Shown here piece after piece: positions 35,741 to 44,480 of a DNA stretch of 64,000 nucleotides. Source of the stretch: Nematocida ironsii (lineage: Eukaryota > Microsporidia); assembly GCA_001642415.1 (NCBI GenBank), contig LTDK01000135.1, positions 62,001 through 126,000 of the forward strand. Direction: 5' to 3'. Positions within the stretch are counted from its first letter, which is position 1. Each line of letters begins with the position of its first letter. Below the pieces are notes generated by a model. That model was given only the letters and a program-made list of their open reading frames with translations, ran no database searches and was not told the DNA's origin. The position numbers and the translations under genes are program-made.

Positions 35741-37732
35741 ATGGGGGAGATACGGGAGGGCGTAAAGAGATGCAAGGCGCAGATTGGTGGCGTTTTTAGT
35801 GAGAAGCTGGAAAAAGAGTGCACGGAGTTTATAAAGAAGTGCAATCTTCCTTATGTTTTATACAAAGGGCAGAAAGACTTTATTACAGATGCAACGGAAA
35901 TAATTAGCAAAAGCGCACTTGGTATTTTAGAGAGCCCAACTGGGACGGGAAAGACTCTTTCTAGTCTAATCACCGCAATTAAGTACGTAGGAAACAGTGT
36001 ATTTGACTCTGCCGGCATATCAAAGGATAATATGGAGTTGCTGAAAAATTTGTATAACCGAACAAACAAGCGGGTTATATATGCATGCAGAACGCATAGC
36101 CAATTAGAGCAAGTTATTAAAGAGTTAGAAGAGCTAAATACTCATGGAACAATAAGTGTAAAGGGTGTGGTTTTAGGATCTCGCAGGCATACGTGTATTA
36201 ATCCAATAGTGCGCTCGTCTAAAGACATAAATAATATGTGCCGTATTTCTGTAAAGGATAAAAAGTGTTCATTTTACAATAATTTACAGGAGGGAAAGCA
36301 CCATACTATTCGTAAACAGGGGATATCTATTGAGGATGCGCTATCAATGGGAAGTTCGTGTGGAGTATGCCCGTACTTTTATTTGAGACAGGAGGCAAAG
36401 AGCGCAGGAATTATTATTCTTCCATACTCGCTTTTCCTTCAGAAAGACTTTTTTAATGAACTTGGGATTCAGATGAACGAATCTGTATTAATAATTGATG
36501 AAGCCCATAATTTATTCAATGCTGTGTTAGAGGAGTATTCTGTCTGTGTAAGTGAGAGTGAAGTAACACAGATATTACCCCATTATGTTGAGTATATGAA
36601 TAGACAGGAGGGAAAGTATAAAGTAGACCTTCTAGAGCTGTTTATCTTTATATCTGGAATATGCGAGTATTTTAAGAAAACCTGTGCAAATCAGGCAGAA
36701 AAAGAAAGCAAAATACATTTATTTAATGTAAATAGATTTTTGATAGATTCTGAGCTAGACCATATAAACCTTTTGGAAATAACCGAGAGAATGGACAGAT
36801 TTCTACCAAGCAAAATATTCCCTATTCGCCGAGAGGATGTAGAGAACCAGAATGAAGCCATTTTTAGAAGAATTTGCAAATTGGCTAGGCTTCTAGGCGA
36901 GTGTGATAAACATAGCTATATTGTTAAACAAAGTGATAAATTATCGTTTAGAAACATATATCCATCAGACTATCTTTCATATTTTGAGGACATTAAAAGT
37001 ATTTTGGCAATTGGCGGCACGTTAACACACTCCTCCGACCTGTCACTATTGTTTAATAGAGAAGTAATTCGCAAATCCTATTCATCTATATGTAAAAATG
37101 TATATGTTGCACTTTGCAGTGACTATTCTTTTGTATACAGCGAAAGAGACAAAGAAATCATTCGAGCATTTAATTTGGCACTGCAGTACTATAAAAAAAT
37201 AGAAAGTGGCGGGGTTCTTTTGTTTGTGCAGTCTAAAAGCATTATGCTAAAGTTAAAAACAGAATTGGATAAAAAATCAGAGAACCGTGCGTGTCTTCTG
37301 TTTGAAAGCTCTACCAACATTCAAGAGTACAAAAAGATCCTGTCGAAAGAGAAGAAAGTGATTATGGTTTGTGTAATGGGAGGAAATTTTAGTGAGGGAA
37401 TTAACTTTAAGCATGAAATGTGCCGAGTTTTAATCATATGTGGAATACCTCTGCCAAAACCTACAGAAGAAACTCTTTTAATCCAGAAGAAAAGAGGTGA
37501 AGAATACTTCATTGATAAAGGCATGCAGGCAGTAAACCAAACAATTGGCAGATCAATTCGAACTAAGGAGGACTACAGCTGTGTGCTTTTACTTGATAAA
37601 AGATTCATACGATATAGACACAAACTCTCACAATGGATCCAGCCATACATTGCAGAGACAAAAAGCACTGATACAGCGGATATATTGCTAGATAAGCTAT
37701 CTAGATGGTCTCAAGAAAAGCCACCCATCTAA
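35741..37732 (+). CDS. CHL1: Iron-sulphur DNA helicase Chl1/DDX11
   Basis: XPD-family 5'-3' DNA helicase; Chl1 supports sister-chromatid cohesion. The protein (663 aa from the chosen Met) has Walker A ESPTGTGKTLSS, then the Fe-S cysteines in order HTCINP, NNMCRI, KKCSFY and CGVCPYF. Walker B is LIIDEAHNLF, a short Arch region follows, and the motor ends with GGNFSEGINF and the motif VI stretch QTIGRSIRTKEDY. The SRRHTCINP wording and the order fit Chl1/DDX11 rather than Rad3 or FANCJ. The frame opens nine codons earlier at 35714, but those residues are hydrophobic and the ATG at 35741 follows a typical start signal. Shorter than yeast Chl1 (861 aa). Confidence 0.85.
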   Translation: MGEIREGVKRCKAQIGGVFSEKLEKECTEFIKKCNLPYVLYKGQKDFITDATEIISKSALGILESPTGTGKTLSSLITAIKYVGNSVFDSAGISKDNMELLKNLYNRTNKRVIYACRTHSQLEQVIKELEELNTHGTISVKGVVLGSRRHTCINPIVRSSKDINNMCRISVKDKKCSFYNNLQEGKHHTIRKQGISIEDALSMGSSCGVCPYFYLRQEAKSAGIIILPYSLFLQKDFFNELGIQMNESVLIIDEAHNLFNAVLEEYSVCVSESEVTQILPHYVEYMNRQEGKYKVDLLELFIFISGICEYFKKTCANQAEKESKIHLFNVNRFLIDSELDHINLLEITERMDRFLPSKIFPIRREDVENQNEAIFRRICKLARLLGECDKHSYIVKQSDKLSFRNIYPSDYLSYFEDIKSILAIGGTLTHSSDLSLLFNREVIRKSYSSICKNVYVALCSDYSFVYSERDKEIIRAFNLALQYYKKIESGGVLLFVQSKSIMLKLKTELDKKSENRACLLFESSTNIQEYKKILSKEKKVIMVCVMGGNFSEGINFKHEMCRVLIICGIPLPKPTEETLLIQKKRGEEYFIDKGMQAVNQTIGRSIRTKEDYSCVLLLDKRFIRYRHKLSQWIQPYIAETKSTDTADILLDKLSRWSQEKPPI

Positions 37733-38138
37733 TTATGAAATAGCTCAAACTCAAAAAGCTAATAGCACGTAAAAAGAATATTATCTACAGATGTCTATGA
37801 CTATTTAAGACAATTAACACTATTTGCTGTAATATATCATCTATGATCGACTCTTGCTAAATTTCAGATTATATAATGACTAATATATAATAAACAACAG
37901 TAAATCCACATTTCCGAAAATTAAATCCTCAAAAATTCTAGTAATTCTGTAAACCTAAATTTTTATTATATATTATTGGTACGCATCTGCTAATAAATAC
38001 AGTTTGGTTGTATGTAAATAATATTCTGTATTTTTATGACATAGCTAGGATATATTAAAAATTGGAATTATTCATTTTACACTTATTTTTATAGCCATTG
38101 GATCTGAAATTATAATTATTTTATAATGTACTTTTCAT
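37733..38138. other. AT-rich spacer between convergent genes
   Basis: 406 bp with no visible gene, tRNA or strong hairpin. Confidence 0.35.
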
Positions 38139-39917
38139 TTAGGAAAATAATTTTTTATAGTATGCTTTGTTATCATTATAATATTTTGTTATATCTATTT
38201 GTATATCTGGAGATTGGTTTTTATCAATCAGGCTATAAATATATTTCTGTTTATAGCTTGAATTAGATACTATTTTCTCTATTATGCGTAGCTGAGCACA
38301 AATCCTTTCAGGATTTTTATAAGTTATTGGATTTCTCATTATAATAATGGCACAATTTCTTTTTTTCTTCTCATCCAGAGCACACTTGTATACAGATATA
38401 TTATTAAGATTCTTTAAACTTCTTTTTTCGCCCTCTTGAACTATAAAGAATCTTTTTGATTCTGTTTTAATTGATCCCAAAAAAGAGAAGAAGTTTCTTT
38501 CATTAAACTGGGGTTTTCCTCTGTTGTATATATAGATCATGACATACTCACACATTGCTTTTCTATACTGAAATATTAAATCATACATTGCTTTTATGTA
38601 ATACTTGGTTCCCTCATTTTCACACGATACCAGAAATATATTGAAGATCTTGGCCTTTGCATCTGTATACGGGTACTTGAAGTCTGAAAAGCTTGATGTA
38701 CGGTATATCTCACATGGCACCCATGTACTTATTGTTGATTGTTCTGGATCATATTCTGACTTAACTATAGCATAGTTAGACATTCCATGGTAAGTTGGAA
38801 ATCCTATCCGCACACAGCTTTTTATTTTAGGTGCAGACAAACCAATAGTTTCTTTTTTCAGGTGCCTGTATATGCCGTAGTGCAATTCAAGATCACACAA
38901 CTTGTTCAGCGTATTGTTACTACTTATTCTATCTATATTATAGTGCTCTTGTTTATCAGTCTGTATTACCATTTTAGCTAGATTCTTAAATTTGTATATT
39001 AGATTAATGTTGATTTTTTCTATGATTTCATCATTTATATTCAGCTCAGTTAACGAGCTTTTGTTTATACCGTGCAAAAAGTCAAAGCTATTCAGATAAG
39101 TCCCATCAAATGAAACAGATTTCAAATTCTCAAATGTAAACAGGCCAAAAACATCGGTTATCAGAGTATTGTCTCGTAGTAAATGCTTAAATTTTAGAGA
39201 CTGCAAGTACAGTATCTTTTTTTTAGTGCATTCTATGCTGTCATTAGATTTGATTATTTTTGATGTTCCTATAATAAGTACATCCATTATATTTGGAGCA
39301 CAGTTAAATGCTTCTAATGTAGCAGTGCTTATCTCGCAATCTTTAAATTCAATCCACTTGAGTGAAGAATGCCTAAGCATAACATTCGGAACTTTAGGCA
39401 TTTTTGATGAATTGAATTGGAGTTTATCAAATCGGACGCCTATTGACTTGATCCATAACATAAGATTTTTTGCATAATATTCTATTTCTGTATGGTTTCC
39501 ATTAATACATAATGTATATATTGAATTCCTATTCTTTTCTATGTACGACATATTATTCACCCATGTTTTATTCGTCATAAAATCTGCAGCAGATGTATGC
39601 ATCAGCGCCTGCCGCTTTGTGTTATCTATTAGTGTAATTGTATAGTCCCATACTATTGATTTTAAAGTCTTATAATTACTTTTTATTTTAGACTTTTCTT
39701 CTTTACTAGGATTGGCACTACTAGCAATATCTCTATTACAATATGCCATTATACCAGGAAATATCCATTGCCTCCCATAACAGGTTACACTGGCTTCTTT
39801 ATTTAAATATAGATATTGCTGTTTAAATAACACCAGACACAGCAGCTCTATAAACAATATGATTTTTTTTATTTGTAAACCATAACTTGCCTTTGTCTTC
39901 TGCACAGCACGCTTCAT
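38139..39917 (-). CDS. Secreted or membrane LRR-like protein
   Basis: A 592-aa protein with an N-terminal hydrophobic helix (about residues 18-32), read as a signal anchor or signal peptide. Residues about 150-370 show degenerate leucine-rich-repeat-like periodicity (LKWIEFKDCEIS, LKSVSFDGTYLNSFDFL, LTELNINDEIIE, LCDLELHYGIY). The C-terminal part (about 400-592) is Lys/Tyr-rich and unrecognised. Nematocida species carry large families of secreted, rapidly evolving proteins of this kind, and this may be one; that link is inference. A motif copy in the same orientation lies 437 bp upstream (40354-40364). AAAAAATTTTAG precedes the start. Confidence 0.7.
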   Translation of the reverse strand: MKRAVQKTKASYGLQIKKIILFIELLCLVLFKQQYLYLNKEASVTCYGRQWIFPGIMAYCNRDIASSANPSKEEKSKIKSNYKTLKSIVWDYTITLIDNTKRQALMHTSAADFMTNKTWVNNMSYIEKNRNSIYTLCINGNHTEIEYYAKNLMLWIKSIGVRFDKLQFNSSKMPKVPNVMLRHSSLKWIEFKDCEISTATLEAFNCAPNIMDVLIIGTSKIIKSNDSIECTKKKILYLQSLKFKHLLRDNTLITDVFGLFTFENLKSVSFDGTYLNSFDFLHGINKSSLTELNINDEIIEKININLIYKFKNLAKMVIQTDKQEHYNIDRISSNNTLNKLCDLELHYGIYRHLKKETIGLSAPKIKSCVRIGFPTYHGMSNYAIVKSEYDPEQSTISTWVPCEIYRTSSFSDFKYPYTDAKAKIFNIFLVSCENEGTKYYIKAMYDLIFQYRKAMCEYVMIYIYNRGKPQFNERNFFSFLGSIKTESKRFFIVQEGEKRSLKNLNNISVYKCALDEKKKRNCAIIIMRNPITYKNPERICAQLRIIEKIVSNSSYKQKYIYSLIDKNQSPDIQIDITKYYNDNKAYYKKLFS

Positions 39918-40544
39918 ATATAAAAAGCCATCTAAAATTTTTTATACTTTATCTTATTCCTGATTACTCTGAACTATCTGGTTTGTTTATATAAAATATG
40001 ATGGTCTCCTCTATTTATAAAGTTGTTCTTAAATATTCTATTTCTTATTGATTTATTTAATAATTTCTCTCTCATCAATCTGCTCCTTTCTAGTATATTT
40101 ATGCTCTCATATGGCATACTATATAAAGTATAGTCCCAAAAGATCATTTATATTTAATAAATACTATATTTAAACAAATTGACAATTCCTATTAATGTGA
40201 GTATACGAGTAGATACATCATTCTCCATTTCTGCCTTATAATAAGCGTGCTTTATATTATTAGCAGTTCTTTTTTTTAATACCTAGTATTATCAATAATC
40301 AAATTAATATTTAAGTATATTTATGGTATAAAGAATAGCCTCTAAACAATGTATATAACCCGAAAAATCTATGAAATTTCACTCGCTGTATGCTTTGTTT
40401 GTAAGAGATTGTTTAATAGTAAATACTGCATTTGTCTATTTTATTCTTTGCAATTTTGAATGTACCTAGTATGTATATAATAAGAATAACTGATTCATAG
40501 TCTGAATGAATTATTCTGTTAATACGTGAGATATTGGAGAATGC
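39918..40544. other. AT-rich spacer with a doubtful short frame
   Basis: 627 bp. It contains an exact inverted motif TATAACCCGAA (40354-40364) and a 57-codon minus-strand frame listed separately. Otherwise A/T-rich. Confidence 0.35.
39974..40147 (-). CDS. Possible 57-aa basic peptide
   Basis: An ATG-initiated frame on the minus strand, rich in Arg, Lys, Asn and Ile (ERSRLMREKLLNKSIRNR). An internal Met at residue 11 begins MPYESINILERS. The AT-biased residues could arise by chance, though the lack of stops over 57 codons is mildly unusual here. No family recognised. Confidence 0.22.
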   Translation of the reverse strand: MIFWDYTLYSMPYESINILERSRLMREKLLNKSIRNRIFKNNFINRGDHHILYKQTR

Positions 40545-41366
40545 CTATTCTGTTTCATCCTCTGTTGCAGTTTCTTCGGTCTCGCTGTTCTCTTTGTTCT
40601 CAGATACAAGCGGCCGGCGCGCATTCTTCTCTTTCTTTCTTCTTACATTTTCTTCTTGCTGTGCTCTTCTTTGTAATTTTTCCTCTGCTCGCTTTTTAAG
40701 AATTTTTGCTCTCTCTCTTAGCTCTTCTGGGGTTTTGTGAATATATCTGTGATATACCACATCTCCGCTGCAAATACCCTTCTCTATTTTTTGCAGCTCT
40801 AAACTCATTACTGGCCCGATCTCAACAAGAGTTACTTTGACTTGATTTGCTGCACCCGGCTTTTCTTCTTTCTTTATCATATAATTTGTGAGTAGGTAGT
40901 TGTCATCGTACAACTTTTTAATAACAATTGCTCTACTTGTTAAGTGGGAGACTTTGCTGTTGTTCTTGATCTCATCTACTAGATCGATAATTGGATCTGA
41001 CTTGTCAATATTAATAGGAATAACAAAGTACCCATTCATTCGCGTTCCAATGCCGTGTGATTTCTGGAACATCTCAAGCCCAAATTTATATTTGTTTACT
41101 TTAAAGTAGAATGTCTTCCCAGCCTCTTCCAGTAATGAAACAATTTTTAAGTTGTTGTGCTCCTCCGACTGTGAAAAAACCCATAAGTGCGAGGCTGAAA
41201 AATGCTTTGCTAGCTGTATATAGTCCTTTATCTTCCATTTCTTCTCTTCTTTTAAGTTCTTCCCCACACCAGGCTCAAAATATGATCGGCATTCTTGTAC
41301 TAACTTTGCATATGATGGTGTCACTTGCCCAAATTTTATTACTAGTTTATTGTCTCGTCTGGCCAT
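40545..41366 (-). CDS. SSF1: Ribosome biogenesis Brix protein Ssf1 (Peter Pan)
   Basis: Nucleolar Brix-domain factor of pre-60S assembly. The 273-aa protein has the order of Ssf1/PPAN: a KIKDYIQLAKHFSASHLWVFS segment (Ssf1 '...KDFV..A...GVTHF...S'), LKIV, and near the domain end LVEIGPVMSLELQKIEKGICSGDVVYHRYI, matching 'ELGPRMTL.L.K.E.GLC.GEVL.H.Y'. A Lys/Arg/Glu coiled-coil tail and an acidic C-terminus (SETEETATEDETE) follow. It is shorter than yeast Ssf1 (453 aa). Confidence 0.87.
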   Translation of the reverse strand: MARRDNKLVIKFGQVTPSYAKLVQECRSYFEPGVGKNLKEEKKWKIKDYIQLAKHFSASHLWVFSQSEEHNNLKIVSLLEEAGKTFYFKVNKYKFGLEMFQKSHGIGTRMNGYFVIPINIDKSDPIIDLVDEIKNNSKVSHLTSRAIVIKKLYDDNYLLTNYMIKKEEKPGAANQVKVTLVEIGPVMSLELQKIEKGICSGDVVYHRYIHKTPEELRERAKILKKRAEEKLQRRAQQEENVRRKKEKNARRPLVSENKENSETEETATEDETE

Positions 41367-41644
41367 TGCAATATTTTACTTTTTCATTTTTTTAAAACTT
41401 TTACACAAGCTCAACGAAATCACAAATATAAAGGCCCAAATGTTAAAATCATTTTGTTGGATATAAACAAGCTTTCTTTGTATTTTAATTATTCACTCTA
41501 CACAGCAGCCTATGTTTTTATACAATATTCTTTAAATATGAATTTATATCCCCTATACATACACAAAAGATATATTCTCCTATATGCATATAGTCAATTA
41601 CTCTTAAATATATTCTGTTACATATAAGAACATATTATTGTGTT

Positions 41645-41893
41645 TTAGAGTAAATATATAATAAGAACTACAAGAGTTATAGTAAGCGCTATAATAATGG
41701 TATTTCTTCCGTCTTTCCTTATTTCTTTCATTGTTTTCAGTAGCTTGTTAGAAAGCACTTTGCTCTTATTTTCTACTTTCTCTGTTTGCTGCTCAAGTGT
41801 GTCTAAATGTAGATTATGCTGTTCTATTGCATAATATACCTTATGCGCTTCTTTAGAAAGTATTTCTGTGCTTTTTTTAATTTCTGCCTGCAT
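41645..41893 (-). CDS. Tail-anchored SNARE-like protein
   Basis: An 82-aa protein consisting of one amphipathic coiled coil (about 5-60) and a C-terminal TM helix (about 64-82, TIIIALTITLVVLIIYLL) with no lumenal tail. This is the minimal layout of a Qc or Qb SNARE such as Bet1, Sft1 or the core of Vti1; no Arg appears at the likely central layer, where a Gln (EQQTEKV) lies. Such proteins drive vesicle fusion in the secretory pathway. The exact subfamily cannot be told. Confidence 0.65.
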   Translation of the reverse strand: MQAEIKKSTEILSKEAHKVYYAIEQHNLHLDTLEQQTEKVENKSKVLSNKLLKTMKEIRKDGRNTIIIALTITLVVLIIYLL

Positions 41894-42380
41894 AGAATAG
41901 TAAACACTTCTACTATTTTATTCTTTATGTTTCACATTTGTTTTTAGTTGTTTATTCCAACTGGTTATTATAGTTGAATTGTTTTTAGGAAACTTTGAAA
42001 TATTCATATCACAGCATAATTATCATTATATAGTACATGCTATGCATCTTTATTAATAAATTGACTGTACAACACAATTAACTAGAAATTCAATGTTTTT
42101 ACTGGCTTAAACACTCTTTTCTATTGTTGTCTTATTTGTTAGTGCATTGTTTTAGCTTTCTTTTGATTATGTTACTTCTTCTAAACAGTGAATACTTTTA
42201 TGCTCGGGTTATATCGGGGCATATAAAATATCTATACTGTACTTTCTTTTATAAAATTCTTTTGCTGTAGAAGCTAGTATTTATTTAAATAGAATTCTTT
42301 AAATTGATTCTTTCTGTTTTTTATAGGAAAATACGGCTTTCTGCATGTAAAGCTATACAATAAATTATTTTTACAGTTTT
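41894..42380. promoter_or_regulatory. Divergent spacer upstream of TRM11
   Basis: 487 bp, T-rich. A near-exact motif CTCGGGTTATA at 42203-42213 continues as TCGGGG; the same extended form GGGTTATATCGG occurs at 3658-3669 before the tyrosinase gene. No gene visible. Confidence 0.4.
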
Positions 42381-43577
42381 ATGGTAGAAAAAGAGGGTGA
42401 ACAAATTTTCATTCTTTTACACGTGGATAGATATAATGCATTCATTATTCCAGAGCTATTCAGTCTTTTAAATGCAACACATAAGAAATACACCGTGCAC
42501 AAGACAGTTATTGACGAAAAGATTAAGTATAGTATAGTCACTGCCAGTTTGTCTACTATAGACTACGTATTGAAAAAAAGTATTCTAGTTAGCAGGGCCA
42601 TAGTATTGCTAAATTATAGTATGATAGACACAGCTAGTCAAGAGTGCAATGAAATGAGTATAGAAGAAAAGCTAAATAGATCTTTGACTAAAGAGATTTT
42701 TATGGATATTAGCAATAAAATAGTTGGAAGGTACAAAATAGACTGTGTATGCAGCAATAAACCACTTGCTATTAAGTACTTGCTTGATAATTTAGCCATT
42801 TCATATGAGGTAGATTTAACTAATCCTGCAAGCACTGTGTGTATTATAGAAGAAAAAAACTTTTGTATGGTTGGTGTATTATACAATGAAAGCAACAGGA
42901 AAAAGTTTTTAAGATTTTCTGTTAGGGATAGGCAGTTTATAGGTAATACATCAATGGATAATGAAATATCATTTATTATATGCAATATGGCAGGTGTATC
43001 ACATAAGACCATACTTTTAGACTGTTACGCGGGGAGTGGAAGTATTTTATTATCTGGTGCTCTAGCTGGTGCAAGTGTAATAGGCACAGACATAAATGAA
43101 AAGCAATTTAAGGGCAGAGAAGTTGCACATACCAACGCCCGAATAAAGACACAGCTACCCAATACAAGCATATACAGCAACTTTGATATGTACAATATAC
43201 GCAGCCGGGTTCTAATGATAGGAGCCCATGATATATTTAACAGAAGTATATTACGGAATAATACAGTAGATGTAATTTTATGTGACCCTCCATACGGAGA
43301 AAGAGAAACTGTCAAGAAAAAAACATCCGAGGGAAATGAGTATGTTGAAGGAAGCGATAGTTATTTAATTTCTACAGTGCCCTTTTTCGGCCAAGTAATT
43401 GAAATAGGAAGAAACATCTTAAAGCCAAAGGGTAAAATAGGAGTATTTATGCCACATACATCAGGATACATTCCAAAATTAAAGAAAATAGAAGGGTTCA
43501 CACAAATAGCACAAGCAGAGCAGTATTTAAACTCCCTCTATTCAAGAACCTTCTTTCTATTAGAACTTAGTAAATAG
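42381..43577 (+). CDS. TRM11: tRNA guanosine-2-O/N2 methyltransferase Trm11
   Basis: Trm11 with Trm112 makes m2G at position 10 of tRNAs. The 398-aa protein has the N-terminal THUMP-like half and then the Rossmann MTase. The family segment RDRQFIGNTSMDNEISFIICNMA is followed by motif I LLDCYAGSGSILL (212-224) and VIGTDINEKQFKG. The catalytic motif is DPPYGERE (302-309), the form typical of Trm11. Length matches yeast (433 aa). Confidence 0.92.
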   Translation: MVEKEGEQIFILLHVDRYNAFIIPELFSLLNATHKKYTVHKTVIDEKIKYSIVTASLSTIDYVLKKSILVSRAIVLLNYSMIDTASQECNEMSIEEKLNRSLTKEIFMDISNKIVGRYKIDCVCSNKPLAIKYLLDNLAISYEVDLTNPASTVCIIEEKNFCMVGVLYNESNRKKFLRFSVRDRQFIGNTSMDNEISFIICNMAGVSHKTILLDCYAGSGSILLSGALAGASVIGTDINEKQFKGREVAHTNARIKTQLPNTSIYSNFDMYNIRSRVLMIGAHDIFNRSILRNNTVDVILCDPPYGERETVKKKTSEGNEYVEGSDSYLISTVPFFGQVIEIGRNILKPKGKIGVFMPHTSGYIPKLKKIEGFTQIAQAEQYLNSLYSRTFFLLELSK

Positions 43578-44265
43578 GCCCATGGTTATCTTTTATAATA
43601 TTCGCTTTTTACCAAGCACAGCAAAGTATATTGCTTTATCAAGAATATACCCATTAGATATAGAAACTTAAATAAATAATAGAACCTCGTTTATCTAAAA
43701 TCTCATATAAATTAGCGCAACAGTATGATTTGTGTTGTTCATAGGTTGTTTTTATTTATACTAACCCAGCCCAATATCAATTTGTTTCTCTTCTAAATAT
43801 ACCCAGTTTTTCTATTATTTAACCAAATAATCGTGTTGAATTCGTATACCTCAAAAGTTTACACATGTGAAAATACTGTTTAATTGTGTGTGGGTTTCTT
43901 TTCTATTCAGATTTTATTACAGCTACCAAGTGCTAAGGAAATCTGAATTATTTCTATATTATTAATTCCTTTAAGATTTATTCGAATTAAAACTGTACAT
44001 GAATCATTTTTTAAATTGAAGACTTTCTAATAAAAACTAAAAAATAAAGATAAATTACAGGAATATAATTTGTACCAAATATTTATTATACCTGTTGGCT
44101 GTTCTTAATAATTTACAACACACATATTTATTACAACAATTCATTTTACAGGCACATCTGTTATAATACACTAAATACTATACACCATATACTTAAATAT
44201 TTAAGTATCATACAGCTTCCCGACATAAATAGGACTAGTAGATTGGCCTGTGCCGCGAAGTATTT
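43578..44265. other. AT-rich spacer with a 10-bp hairpin
   Basis: 688 bp. A perfect 10-bp inverted repeat, ATTCAGATTT (43905-43914) with AAATCTGAAT (43939-43948), encloses a 24-nt loop with a further AGC/GCT pairing. No other structure or gene seen. Confidence 0.4.
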
Positions 44266-44475
44266 CTAATGAATGCTTTTTTCTAAAATATCTTCTAACT
44301 CTTTCTCTTCTCGCTGGAGTATGCTTAGCTGTCTAATTAATAAATCTGCTCTTCTTCGCAGCTGGCTTTCTAGCCGGTTTATCTTTTTGTGCATCACTTC
44401 AACTGAACTTTCCTTGTTATTAAGCAATTCTTTGTAAAGTCTACAAATATAAGAGCAGTCTTCCTTCCATTTCAT
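44266..44475 (-). CDS. Small coiled-coil protein
   Basis: A 69-aa protein, almost wholly a charged coiled coil (MHKKINRLESQLRRRADLL, LQREEKELEDIL), with two Cys near the N-terminus. Composition is unlike a chance frame in this AT-rich DNA. Its ATG is 5 bp from the divergent MutL start, so the two promoters must overlap the opposite gene. No family recognised; small kinetochore or tethering subunits look similar. Confidence 0.5.
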   Translation of the reverse strand: MKWKEDCSYICRLYKELLNNKESSVEVMHKKINRLESQLRRRADLLIRQLSILQREEKELEDILEKSIH

Positions 44476-44480
44476 TTTTT

